This document shows positions 36,818 through 45,232 of a DNA stretch of 51,387 nucleotides, in pieces (the stretch's first letter is position 1; each line of letters begins with the position of its first letter). A model generated the notes under the pieces. It did no database searches and was not told the DNA's origin. It worked only from the letters and a program-made list of their open reading frames with translations. The DNA is taken from contig NZ_DIVJ01000001.1 of assembly GCF_002428305.1 (NCBI RefSeq), positions 1 to 51,387 on the forward strand, given 5' to 3'. The position numbers and the translations under genes are program-made. The stretch is from Flavobacterium sp. UBA6135 (GTDB taxonomy: Bacteria > Bacteroidota > Bacteroidia > Flavobacteriales > Flavobacteriaceae).

Positions 36818-38347
36818 TTACTCCCATTCTATAGTTGCGGGTGGCTTTGAACTAATATCATAAACCACGCGATTTACTCCTCTTACTTTATTTATAATTT
36901 CGTTTGAAATGGTCATCAAAAATGAGTACGGTAAATGTACCCAATCTGCGGTCATTCCATCGGTTGATTCTACGGCTCTTAGGGCAACTACTTTTTCATA
37001 GGTACGCTCATCCCCCATCACTCCTACACTATTGACAGGCAGTAAAATAGCTCCAGCTTGCCATACTTGGTCATACAATCCGTGCGACTTCAAACCTTCA
37101 ATAAAAATAGCATCAACTTCTTGCAATATACGAACTTTTTCTTTTGTAATGGCACCTAAAATGCGGATGGATAAACCAGGTCCCGGGAATGGATGTCTCC
37201 CCAACAATTCATCATCTATTCCTAAAGTTTTTCCAACACGACGCACTTCATCTTTGAACAACATTCTGAGCGGTTCAACAATTTTAAGTTTCATAAAATC
37301 AGGTAATCCGCCAACGTTATGGTGTGATTTTATTGTTGCTGAAGGTCCTTTTACCGAAATCGATTCAATAACATCCGGATAAATTGTGCCTTGAGCCAAC
37401 CATTTTACGTCTTCAATTTGATGGGCTTCATCATCAAATACTTCAATAAACACCCTACCGATAGCTTTACGCTTGGCTTCAGGTTCTTCAATGTTTTCCA
37501 ACTGATCTAAAAAACGATCTGCTGCATCAACTCCTTTAACATTTAATCCCATTCCTTTGTATTGATCTAATACATTTTGAAATTCGTTTTTGCGAAGCAA
37601 TCCGTTATTCACAAAAATACAGTACAAATTAGGACCTATGGCTTTATTCAATAAAACAGCAGCAACTGTTGAATCTACCCCTCCCGATAATCCTAAAACC
37701 ACTCTATCATTTTGTAATTTTTCTTTTAATTCAGTTACAATTTCTTCAACAAAAGCATTGGGCGTAAAATTTTGAGGCACTTCAGCAATTTTCACCAAAA
37801 AGTTTTCCAAAATCTGCTTTCCGTCTATTGAATGATAGACTTCGGGATGAAATTGTATGGCATAGGTATTCTCACCTTCAATTCGGTAAGCGGCATTTTC
37901 AACGTCTTTTGTACTCGCCAATAAAACGCCATTTGTTGGAAGTTTTTTGATGGTATCACTATGACTCATCCAAACTTGACTGTTTAAGGCTACCTCATCA
38001 AAGAAATGTTCGTCATCTTTTACAAAACTCAAATTGGCTCTACCATATTCTCTGGTATTGGAAGGAGCTACTTCACCGCCATCAAAATGAGCCAAATATT
38101 GAGCACCGTAACAAACCGCTAATAGCGGCATTTTACCTCTAATTTGCGACAAATCAGGATGTGGAGCATCATCAGCTCTAACAGAAAAAGGACTTCCTGA
38201 AAGAATTGTGGCTTTAAACGATGACAAATCAGATGGAATATTGTTGTAAGGAAAAATTTCGCAGAAAATATTTAATTCCCGCACTCTTCTCGCAATAAGT
38301 TGTGTGTATTGCGAACCGAAATCTAAAATAAGTACATTGTGTTGCAT
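36818..38347 (-). CDS. guaA: GMP synthase (glutamine-hydrolysing)
   Basis: Converts XMP to GMP with glutamine and ATP. The 509-residue product starts at the ATG at 38347 (MQHNVLILDFGSQ); a TTG two codons earlier is unlikely. The glutaminase nucleophile is Cys79 in AVCYGAQ and its His lies in AIQFHPE. The ATP pyrophosphatase has GLSGGVDSTVAA near residue 220, and the C-terminal dimerisation domain ends PPATIEWE, the normal end. It heads a leftward run of LysM, LysM-receptor, OsmC and DUF3820 genes. Confidence 0.98.
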   Translation of the reverse strand: MQHNVLILDFGSQYTQLIARRVRELNIFCEIFPYNNIPSDLSSFKATILSGSPFSVRADDAPHPDLSQIRGKMPLLAVCYGAQYLAHFDGGEVAPSNTREYGRANLSFVKDDEHFFDEVALNSQVWMSHSDTIKKLPTNGVLLASTKDVENAAYRIEGENTYAIQFHPEVYHSIDGKQILENFLVKIAEVPQNFTPNAFVEEIVTELKEKLQNDRVVLGLSGGVDSTVAAVLLNKAIGPNLYCIFVNNGLLRKNEFQNVLDQYKGMGLNVKGVDAADRFLDQLENIEEPEAKRKAIGRVFIEVFDDEAHQIEDVKWLAQGTIYPDVIESISVKGPSATIKSHHNVGGLPDFMKLKIVEPLRMLFKDEVRRVGKTLGIDDELLGRHPFPGPGLSIRILGAITKEKVRILQEVDAIFIEGLKSHGLYDQVWQAGAILLPVNSVGVMGDERTYEKVVALRAVESTDGMTADWVHLPYSFLMTISNEIINKVRGVNRVVYDISSKPPATIEWE

Positions 38348-38496
38348 GGGCAAAAATAGTCAATATCTTGAGAACAAAAAATAGCTTGTGATGAAATATT
38401 TTGAAAGTGGCATTTTAGCAATTCCATTATCTTCAAGCAAACCTGCTTTTTCTTAAAAACCTTTTTGAAGTTTCTGTTTTGGTATAGTAAATCCAT

Positions 38497-38526
38497 AAAA
38501 AAAGTCCCAACTAAGGGACTTTTTTA
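38497..38526 (-). terminator. Intrinsic terminator of rho
   Basis: AAAAGTCCC and GGGACTTTT pair around a 6-base loop. On the minus strand a T run follows. It abuts the rho stop codon at 38527. Confidence 0.85.
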
Positions 38527-40221
38527 TTAATCGTTCATGGAGATTAAAAATTCTTCATTATTTCTGGTTTTCTTAAAGCGATCGTTAATAAAATCCATCG
38601 CTTCTACGGGATTCATATCGGCTAAATATTTTCGCATGATCCACATTCTATGTATCGTGTTGCTATCTAAAAGTAAATCATCTCTACGGGTACTCGATGA
38701 AGTTAAATCGATAGCAGGGAATATTCGTTTGTTAGAAATTTTACGATCCAACTGCAACTCCATATTACCGGTACCTTTAAATTCTTCAAAGATAACCTCA
38801 TCCATTTTCGAACCGGTTTCGGTTAGGGCTGTTGCAATGATACTCAACGAACCACCATTCTCGATATTTCGAGCCGCACCAAAGAAACGTTTTGGTTTTT
38901 GTAGTGCGTTGGCATCAACACCACCACTCAATACTTTACCTGATGCTGGTTGAACGGTATTGTAGGCTCTGGCTAAACGCGTAATCGAATCTAATAAAAT
39001 CACTACATCATGTCCGCATTCCACCAAACGTTTTGCTTTTTCAAGTACAATGTTTGCCACTTTCACGTGTCGGTCAGCCGGCTCATCAAAGGTGGAAGCA
39101 ATCACTTCGCCTCTTACATTTCGTTGCATATCAGTAACCTCTTCCGGACGTTCATCAATCAGTAAAACAATCAAATAGACTTCAGGATGATTGGCTGCAA
39201 TGGTATTCGCAATATCTTTCAACAACATCGTTTTACCGGTCTTTGGCTGAGCTACAATCATTCCGCGTTGTCCTTTTCCAATAGGAGAAAACAAATCAAT
39301 AATTCGGGTTGAGATGGTAGCTTGCTTTTCTGCTAATTTGAATTTTTCATCCGGAAAAACCGGAGTCAAATGTTCAAAAGAAATTCGATCACGAACTACC
39401 TGAGGATCGTGTCCGTTTATTTTTAAAACTTTTACCAGCGGAAAAAATTTCTCCCCTTCTTTTGGAGGTCTAACTACGCCTTTTACAGTATCTCCGGTTT
39501 TCAATCCGAATAAACGGATTTGAGAAGTGGACAAATAGATATCATCCGGCGATGCTAAATAATTATAATCTGAGGAACGCAAAAAACCATAACCATCAGG
39601 CATCATTTCTAAAACACCTTCACTTTCAATAATGCCGTCAAATTCATAGTCGGCGTCTCTATAATTGGGTTTTTTATTTTTTTGATTGGGGTGGTGGTTT
39701 CCGTTACTGTTTGGATTTTTCTGAAACTGTTGTGGGTTCTGATTTTTGGCAGGAGCATTTTCTGAAGTTTGAACCGGCTCCGTTGAATCAACAAGTGTTT
39801 CTGTTGGTTGATCGGCTAGAGGCGTTTCCTGAAATAAAGTTTCTTGAGAAGGTTCCAATTTTCGTTTTTCAAATTTTGGTTTTATTCTTTTTTCAACGGG
39901 TTGAATAGCTTCTTCAGGTTTAGTCTCTTGGAGGCTAGTTGGCTCTTCCTTGTTCTCCGCAAGACTTCTTCCCTTTTCATCGGGTGCTTTTACCTCCTTA
40001 TTGGGAACAATTCTATTGCGTTTTGATTTTAGTTTTGAGAGGTCTTCAGAAGGAGTTTCTTCAGGAGTAGCTTCTTCAAGAGACACAGCAGCTTCCTGTT
40101 TGCTAACAATATTTTTTATTAATTCGTCTTTTTTGACACCGTTAAACTTGATATTGGCAATTTTGGCTATTTCTTGAAGCTCAGCAAGCTTCATTTCTTT
40201 TAAAGCAGAAATTTGAAACAT
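38527..40221 (-). CDS. rho: Transcription termination factor Rho
   Basis: A hexameric RNA helicase that ends transcription. The 564 residues exceed the roughly 420 of E. coli Rho because of an insertion of about 140 residues rich in Glu, Pro, Gln, Asn and Lys (about 45-190), usual in Bacteroidota. The start has a Rho-N helix pair (LKEMKLAELQEIAKIANI). The primary RNA site is DGYGFLRSSDYNYLASPDDI, the Walker A QPKTGKT follows near residue 325, and LLDSITRLARAYN is the Walker B and R-loop region. It is a single gene with its own intrinsic terminator. Confidence 0.97.
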   Translation of the reverse strand: MFQISALKEMKLAELQEIAKIANIKFNGVKKDELIKNIVSKQEAAVSLEEATPEETPSEDLSKLKSKRNRIVPNKEVKAPDEKGRSLAENKEEPTSLQETKPEEAIQPVEKRIKPKFEKRKLEPSQETLFQETPLADQPTETLVDSTEPVQTSENAPAKNQNPQQFQKNPNSNGNHHPNQKNKKPNYRDADYEFDGIIESEGVLEMMPDGYGFLRSSDYNYLASPDDIYLSTSQIRLFGLKTGDTVKGVVRPPKEGEKFFPLVKVLKINGHDPQVVRDRISFEHLTPVFPDEKFKLAEKQATISTRIIDLFSPIGKGQRGMIVAQPKTGKTMLLKDIANTIAANHPEVYLIVLLIDERPEEVTDMQRNVRGEVIASTFDEPADRHVKVANIVLEKAKRLVECGHDVVILLDSITRLARAYNTVQPASGKVLSGGVDANALQKPKRFFGAARNIENGGSLSIIATALTETGSKMDEVIFEEFKGTGNMELQLDRKISNKRIFPAIDLTSSSTRRDDLLLDSNTIHRMWIMRKYLADMNPVEAMDFINDRFKKTRNNEEFLISMND

Positions 40222-40373
40222 GTATGTTTTTTAAAATTTAAATTAATTTTTTCGGTAAAATGTGAAGTGTAATTATAATGAAATATGCCGAAGGTTTAGG
40301 GGCATTCGGAAATACAAGGCAATAGTACAACATTTTTTTTTACTAAACAATAGTTCAATTTAAAAAGAAAAAT

Positions 40374-40381
40374 TATTTTTG
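40374..40381 (+). promoter_or_regulatory. Candidate -7 element of the DUF4293 gene
   Basis: TATTTTTG, a full match to TAnnTTTG, ends 17 bp before the ATG at 40399. No TTG is found at the expected distance. Confidence 0.4.
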
Positions 40382-40398
40382 TGCTTTAATAATTTGTA

Positions 40399-40809
40399 AT
40401 GTTTCAAAGAATCCAAACAGTTTATCTAATTATAGCTATTGTCAGTGCTGGGATTTTACCTTTTTTCTTGCCCTTGTGGCATGATTCGAATAGGTTTCCT
40501 ATTTACTTTGACAGTTTTTTAGGTATTGCTATATTATTTATATTTAGTGCTGTTTTGTCAGTTATTGCCATCAATTTATATAAGAAAAGACAAATTCAAT
40601 CGATTCTTTGCTTATTAAATATAGTATTAAATTTAATTTTATTAGGATTATTGTTGTTCTATTCGTTAAATGTATCCGGAGATATTGATATATCTGAGAA
40701 GGGTATTGGGTTAGGTCTTCCTGTTCTTTCTATCGTAGTACTGGCATTGTCCAACAATGCTATTAAAAAGGATGAAAAGCTCGTAAAATCTTCGAACAGA
40801 ATTCGATAA
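40399..40809 (+). CDS. DUF4293-family membrane protein
   Basis: A 136-residue inner-membrane protein with four hydrophobic segments (about 8-28, 41-62, 68-90 and 105-122), opening MFQRIQTVYLIIA, typical of DUF4293. Function unknown. It lies next to rho on the opposite strand, separated by about 180 bp, an arrangement I recall as common in flavobacteria. A strong terminator follows 31 bp past the stop, so it is a single-gene unit. Confidence 0.88.
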   Translation: MFQRIQTVYLIIAIVSAGILPFFLPLWHDSNRFPIYFDSFLGIAILFIFSAVLSVIAINLYKKRQIQSILCLLNIVLNLILLGLLLFYSLNVSGDIDISEKGIGLGLPVLSIVVLALSNNAIKKDEKLVKSSNRIR

Positions 40810-40840
40810 ACCTATAAACTTAGTTTATTATAGTGCGTAA

Positions 40841-40870
40841 AAAACCCGAACCAATGGTTCGGGTTTTTTT
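40841..40870 (+). terminator. Intrinsic terminator of the DUF4293 gene
   Basis: AAAACCCGAACC pairs perfectly with GGTTCGGGTTTT around a 3-base loop, with a T run after it. Confidence 0.92.
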
Positions 40871-40886
40871 GTTATTTTTATAATTT

Positions 40887-41078
40887 AACCCGTTGGGTGT
40901 AATTATTTAATTCAAGATTATTTTGTTTTTTTACCACGAATTCTCGAATTATAAATTAATCAAACGCAATAATTTGTTCATCTTCGATGAAAATTCGAAA
41001 TAAATCGAATAATTATTATAAAAAATTAGTGAATTAGTGGCAAATTTATTTCCAAAATTTAATTACACCCAACGGGTT
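40887..41078. mobile_element. MITE-like element, copy 1 (192 bp)
   Basis: Perfect 19-bp terminal inverted repeats (40887-40905 and 41060-41078, AACCCGTTGGGTGTAATTA) bound a sequence homologous along its length to 49109-49328. It is flanked by AATTT on both sides (40882-40886 and 41079-41083), like a target-site duplication. Inside lie a second inverted pair (CCACGAATT 40934-40942 and AATTAGTGG 41032-41040) and a small hairpin TTCATC-TTC-GATGAA (40977-40991). No coding region is present, so it would be non-autonomous. It fills most of the 340-bp gap between the DUF4293 gene and the two-component operon. Confidence 0.85.
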
Positions 41079-41125
41079 AATTTAAACTATTTCTACTAAT
41101 ATTTTACAATTTGTATTTATTTCTT

Positions 41126-41133
41126 TACATTTG
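41126..41133 (+). promoter_or_regulatory. Candidate -7 element of the two-component operon
   Basis: TACATTTG, a full match to TAnnTTTG, ends 16 bp before the ATG at 41150. A TTTG lies only 12 bp upstream, too close for the usual spacing. Confidence 0.45.
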
Positions 41134-41149
41134 AAATGTTAAAACAATT

Positions 41150-41800
41150 ATGGAACCCAAAATAAAAATTTATTTAGCAGACGACCATCAAGTGTTGATT
41201 GATGGTATGTTGGCCGTTTTAAAAACTAATGCACTATTTGAAGTAGTTGGTCACGCTTTAAATGGAGAAAATATTATAGAAAAAGTATGTGCTGTAAAAG
41301 CTGATATTTTAATAATGGATATCAACATGCCCATTCGTGACGGTATTGAAGTTTTAAAAGAATTTTCTGTCAAAGGTTATTGTTGTAAGGTCATCGTCTT
41401 GTCAAGTTATGATGATTATAAACTCGTTAAGGAGGTCATTAAACTTGGAGCTAGTGGCTATCTCTCAAAAGAGTGTGCTGGCGAAAATATCATAGAAGCC
41501 ATAACTACTGTAGCAAATGGAACTCCTTATTATTCTCAAAACATCAGAGATAAAATCATAAACTCTGTTACTAACAATGGGGATTCAAATTCTATGTTAG
41601 GGGTACCATTAACTAATCGGGAAATTGAAATTTTGAAACTGATTTCTCTGGAATACAGTGGCAAAGAGATTGGCGAAGAGCTTTTTATTAGTCCTAGCAC
41701 AGTTGAAACCCATCGTAAAAACTTAATCAAAAAACTCAACGTTAAAAACACTATTGGCTTGGTGAAATATGCTCTGAAAAACAATTTAATAAACCCTTAA
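41150..41800 (+). CDS. NarL/LuxR-type response regulator
   Basis: The 216-residue product has a receiver domain with the acidic pocket Asp11-Asp12, the phosphorylated Asp57 (LIMDINMP), Ser85 and Lys107 (GYLSKE). A LuxR-type helix-turn-helix follows at about 150-212 (LTNREIEILKLI, STVETHRKNLIKKL). It should be phosphorylated by the HisKA_3 kinase encoded at 42114 and activate unknown targets. An unknown 98-residue gene sits between the two. A MITE copy ends 71 bp upstream of the ATG. Confidence 0.95.
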   Translation: MEPKIKIYLADDHQVLIDGMLAVLKTNALFEVVGHALNGENIIEKVCAVKADILIMDINMPIRDGIEVLKEFSVKGYCCKVIVLSSYDDYKLVKEVIKLGASGYLSKECAGENIIEAITTVANGTPYYSQNIRDKIINSVTNNGDSNSMLGVPLTNREIEILKLISLEYSGKEIGEELFISPSTVETHRKNLIKKLNVKNTIGLVKYALKNNLINP

Positions 41801-41811
41801 AAATTATACAA

Positions 41812-42108
41812 ATGGAACTAGTAGACAAAATCAACATTGACAGAATCTCAATTGAAGAGTATAAGGTAACTTTCGATATACCTGACAACTGTGACTTTTA
41901 TTTACAAGATGACTCTAAAGGAAACTATGATGTAATTGTAACATTGACACCTCCGGCAACTATTCCTTCGTCAAGTTATGTTACTCATGTTTTTGATACC
42001 AAAGCCTACGGTGACAATATTAGCATCAGTTTTGATCAACAAGAATATCAAACCAATTTAGCATCTCGGAAAATTAAGCCGGTATTTCGTATTGCTACAG
42101 ACTGTTAA
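41812..42108 (+). CDS. Small protein of unknown function within a two-component operon
   Basis: The 98-residue protein begins MELVDKINIDRISIEEYKVT and is acidic, with no signal peptide or membrane helix. It ends with a Cys (RIATDC). Alternating hydrophobic and polar residues, with PP and PSSS turns near the middle, suggest a small beta-rich domain. It lies 11 bp after the response regulator and 5 bp before the kinase, so it is co-transcribed with both. I do not recognise a family. A regulator or reporter of the pair is only a guess. Confidence 0.75.
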   Translation: MELVDKINIDRISIEEYKVTFDIPDNCDFYLQDDSKGNYDVIVTLTPPATIPSSSYVTHVFDTKAYGDNISISFDQQEYQTNLASRKIKPVFRIATDC

Positions 42109-42113
42109 TTAAT

Positions 42114-43883
42114 ATGATAGTTCGATATGTATTTTTTGTTTTATTGCTTTTTCTTGGTTGCTTTTTTGCTCATGCACAAAATGCATCTAAAGATTCTGTT
42201 GACTTCTATATAGAGCAAAATGAATTAATCAAAGGTCTTAACTATGCAAAAATAAAGACAGACCACTACATAAAATCTAAACAATTTAAAAAACTTAAAG
42301 ATATAAGTATCAAAAAATCAAACATTTTCACTAAGCTTAATGAAAATGATAAAGCCATTCAAATAATTTATGATGCTATTATTCACATAGAAAAAAACAA
42401 GGCTACAATTCCGATTTCAGATTTGTATATTGAGCTTGGTAAAAAATATTCTATAGTTAGAGACACCACTATGTCCCTAAAAAGTTATCACAAAGGCATG
42501 AAATTGGCAAGAGAAATCAATGACACGATTCCCTTAAAAAATGCATATCAGAATTTGTTTCGATTACATGTTCACAACAATCTTGATAGTTCTTACTATT
42601 ACATGAAAAAGAAATTTGCATTGGACAAAATACATCAAAGCAATGCTGGTTTAGCTTCTAGTTATAATAATCATTTTGTATATTACTCAAAGAAAAATGA
42701 ATATGAAAAGGCCAAAAAATATTTAGATTCTTGCTATTCAACTTCTTTGAAAAGTAATTCTATTGAAATGAAAATTTCTGCCTTGAGCAATTTGGGTTAT
42801 TATTATATGGTTCACAAAGAAGATTTCAAACACGGTGCTTCCTACTACCATGAAACATTAGATAAGTTTGAAAACGAGATGACAGACAACGAATTAGTGG
42901 ATGTTTACCTCAATTTATCTTATGCTTATGAAAATTTAAAAGATTACCAACAAGCCAATGTTTATATGAGCATTGCTTACGAATTGAAAGATAAAGTAAT
43001 TAATACCAACATTAATGATGCTATTAAAAAAGTTGAAACTCGGTATCAAATTGAAAAAATTGAAAATGAATTTGATCAAATCAGCAAAAACATGCAAGAA
43101 AAGCAATTGAGAAACAAAAAAATTATTATAGTTTTTGCCTCACTTTTTGCCTTTAGTTGTGTTTTATTCTACTTTTTTTATCAAAATCTACAGCTCAAAC
43201 AACGCAACAAAATAAGAGAAATTGATAGTGAGATTCAAGAAAACATTATCAATGCTTCTATTGACGGTCAAGAGTTGGAACGCAAGAAATTAGCGGACAC
43301 ACTTCATGACAATATCAGTGCTTTACTCTCTTCTGCAGGACTGCATTTGTCTGCTTATATCGCTAATAAAGAGGGTGAACCGGCTGAAGAAATCCGGAAA
43401 GCTCGCTCCCTTTTAAAAGATGCTCACGATAGGGTTCGGGATTTGTCTCATGAACTTGTTCCACCTGTATTAGCCAAACTAGGAATCGTATATGCTTTAC
43501 AAGATTTATGTGAAAAAAATTCTAACTCTGCTATTCAATTTCATTTGATAACACAACTTTCTACTCAAAAAAAATACAACACTGATTTTGAAATTAAAAT
43601 ATATTTTATTGTAACTGAATTATTAAACAACACCATAAAACATAGTAAAGCTTCAGAAGTCAACTTAACTTTGGATGAAAACAACAATCAATTGCATGTT
43701 AATGTAAAAGACAACGGAAGGGGTTTTGATACAACAAAATCTAGTGGTACTGATGGGTATGGTTTAACACAAATAAAAGCACGGATTAAAGGTCTTAACG
43801 GTAAAATTCAAATCACTTCAAAAAACAATGAAGGAACAACTGTTGACATAAAAGTGCCGATTCCTTCAAGTACTACCGTTTAA
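42114..43883 (+). CDS. TPR-containing sensor histidine kinase (HisKA_3 type)
   Basis: A 589-residue membrane kinase. It has a signal peptide (about 1-22), a periplasmic region of TPR-like helical repeats (about 35-300), a coiled-coil and one membrane helix at about 336-356. The cytoplasmic part has the phosphoacceptor His398 in DTLHDNISALL, then the ATPase with ELLNNTIKHS (N box) and DNGRGFD, and GYGLTQIKARI (G2). HisKA_3 kinases pair with LuxR-type regulators, here the one at 41150. The gene ends 11 bp inside the convergent phosphoesterase gene. The signal sensed is unknown. Confidence 0.93.
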   Translation: MIVRYVFFVLLLFLGCFFAHAQNASKDSVDFYIEQNELIKGLNYAKIKTDHYIKSKQFKKLKDISIKKSNIFTKLNENDKAIQIIYDAIIHIEKNKATIPISDLYIELGKKYSIVRDTTMSLKSYHKGMKLAREINDTIPLKNAYQNLFRLHVHNNLDSSYYYMKKKFALDKIHQSNAGLASSYNNHFVYYSKKNEYEKAKKYLDSCYSTSLKSNSIEMKISALSNLGYYYMVHKEDFKHGASYYHETLDKFENEMTDNELVDVYLNLSYAYENLKDYQQANVYMSIAYELKDKVINTNINDAIKKVETRYQIEKIENEFDQISKNMQEKQLRNKKIIIVFASLFAFSCVLFYFFYQNLQLKQRNKIREIDSEIQENIINASIDGQELERKKLADTLHDNISALLSSAGLHLSAYIANKEGEPAEEIRKARSLLKDAHDRVRDLSHELVPPVLAKLGIVYALQDLCEKNSNSAIQFHLITQLSTQKKYNTDFEIKIYFIVTELLNNTIKHSKASEVNLTLDENNNQLHVNVKDNGRGFDTTKSSGTDGYGLTQIKARIKGLNGKIQITSKNNEGTTVDIKVPIPSSTTV

Positions 43884-44364
43884 TTTCTATTATTTCTAAA
43901 TTTTTTATCGCTTCTTTTTCAATCACAAATCGCAACATGGTTCGAACTGTGTGAAAACCATGTGTTCCCACTGCTCCCGGATTCATATGTAATAAATTGT
44001 GTTTGGAATCAAACTGCACTTTCAAAATATGGGAATGCCCACAAATAAATAGTTTTGGCGGATTCATTTGTAACTCCTTCAATACCGAAGGATTATACCT
44101 TCCCGGATAACCGCCAATATGGGTAATCCAAACCGCCACTTCTTCACATAAAAATCGGTTGTGCAATGGAAATTCCATTCTGGCTTCCTTGTTGTCAATG
44201 TTCCCATAAACAGCACGCAAGGGTTTTATTGCTTTTATAGTATCCGTAACCCGTAAATCACCAATATCTCCGGCATGCCAAACCTCATCTGCCCAATTGA
44301 TGTGTTTAATCATGGCATCATCAATGTAACTATGGGTATCAGACAACAAAAGAATCTTTTTCAA
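43873..44364 (-). CDS. Metallophosphoesterase, YfcE/MJ0936 type
   Basis: The 163-residue form starts at a TTG (LKKILLLSDTHS, the normal opening). An ATG at 44394 adds MVYFCEKLVI with no family support, and a TATTTTTG -7 box at 44381-44388 lies between the two. Calcineurin-type metal sites are complete: SDTH, AGDIGD, GNID, GHSH and GAVGTHG. The enzyme hydrolyses phosphodiesters or monoesters in the cytoplasm; the substrate is unknown. Its end overlaps the kinase gene by 11 bp on the opposite strand. The start choice is moderately sure. Confidence 0.88.
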   Translation of the reverse strand: MKKILLLSDTHSYIDDAMIKHINWADEVWHAGDIGDLRVTDTIKAIKPLRAVYGNIDNKEARMEFPLHNRFLCEEVAVWITHIGGYPGRYNPSVLKELQMNPPKLFICGHSHILKVQFDSKHNLLHMNPGAVGTHGFHTVRTMLRFVIEKEAIKNLEIIEIKR

Positions 44365-44380
44365 AATGACTAATTTTTCA

Positions 44381-44388
44381 CAAAAATA
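44381..44388 (-). promoter_or_regulatory. Candidate -7 element of the phosphoesterase gene
   Basis: On the minus strand it reads TATTTTTG, 16 bp before the TTG start. Its place downstream of the alternative ATG favours the TTG start. Confidence 0.35.
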
Positions 44389-44479
44389 AACCATTTCAAA
44401 ACAGTTAAAAAGTTTAACGCAAAATTATAGTCATGCCATCTAGTAAATTCTTCATTTCCGCTATCTTTGCTTTTTGATT

Positions 44480-45232
44480 ATGAGGTATTTTATTCAATTA
44501 GCATATAACGGAAGTAACTTTCACGGGTGGCAATCGCAACCCAATGCCGTTACTGTTCAGGAGACTTTAGAAAAGGCACTTTCGCTGTTGTTAAAAACAC
44601 CTATAGCGATTGTTGGTGCCGGTAGAACAGACAGTGGCGTTCACGCCAAACAAATGTTTGCTCATTTTGATTATGAGGAAACCTTTGAGGTTGCCTTTTG
44701 GTTACCTAAATTAAACTCTTTCCTGCCAAAATCGATTGTGATTTATGATATACTTCCTGTTGCTGATACTGCTCATGCTCGTTTTGATGCTACTTCAAGA
44801 ACTTATGAATACCATATTCACACTTTTAAAGATGCCTTTATAAACGAATTAAGTTGGTATTATGCACAACCTTTGGATATTGACAAAATGAATTTAGCAG
44901 CGGCTATTTTACTGCATTATACCGATTTTGAGTGTTTTTCAAAAACCAATACCGATGTGTTCACTTTTAATTGCAAAATAACACAAGCCCATTGGAAGCA
45001 AACCAATACTAGTTTACAATTTACAATTACTGCCGATCGTTTTCTCCGCAATATGGTTCGGGCTATTGTAGGTACCCTAGTAAACATTGGTCAAGGCAAA
45101 ATGGAAGTTGATGAATTACACCCTATAATTCAAAGTAAAAACAGAAGTAAAGCCGGCTTTTCAGTTCCGGCTCACGGTTTGTATTTGACCCAAATTGACT
45201 ATCCCTATATTCCAAACAAAAGCAACCTATGA
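44480..45232 (+). CDS. truA: tRNA pseudouridine(38-40) synthase TruA
   Basis: Makes pseudouridine in the anticodon stem-loop of many tRNAs. The 250-residue form starts at the ATG at 44480 (MRYFIQLAYNGSNFHGWQ); a TTG two codons earlier is unlikely. The catalytic Asp51 is in AGRTDSGVHA, and RFLRNMVRAIVG marks the C-terminal part. A TATCTTTG -7-like box lies 10 bp upstream of the ATG. The stop overlaps the ABC exporter start as ATGA, so the two are translationally coupled. Confidence 0.96.
   Translation: MRYFIQLAYNGSNFHGWQSQPNAVTVQETLEKALSLLLKTPIAIVGAGRTDSGVHAKQMFAHFDYEETFEVAFWLPKLNSFLPKSIVIYDILPVADTAHARFDATSRTYEYHIHTFKDAFINELSWYYAQPLDIDKMNLAAAILLHYTDFECFSKTNTDVFTFNCKITQAHWKQTNTSLQFTITADRFLRNMVRAIVGTLVNIGQGKMEVDELHPIIQSKNRSKAGFSVPAHGLYLTQIDYPYIPNKSNL

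Noticed and set aside
38351..38358. guaA promoter box TATTTTTG on the minus strand
   Set aside because: It ends 3 bp before the ATG, so transcription would start inside the coding region. It is probably a chance match in A/T-rich DNA.
40288..40309. Hairpin in the rho leader as an attenuator or riboswitch
   Set aside because: The stem is only five base pairs (CCGAA/TTCGG) with a 12-base loop and no T tract. No known riboswitch pattern is visible.
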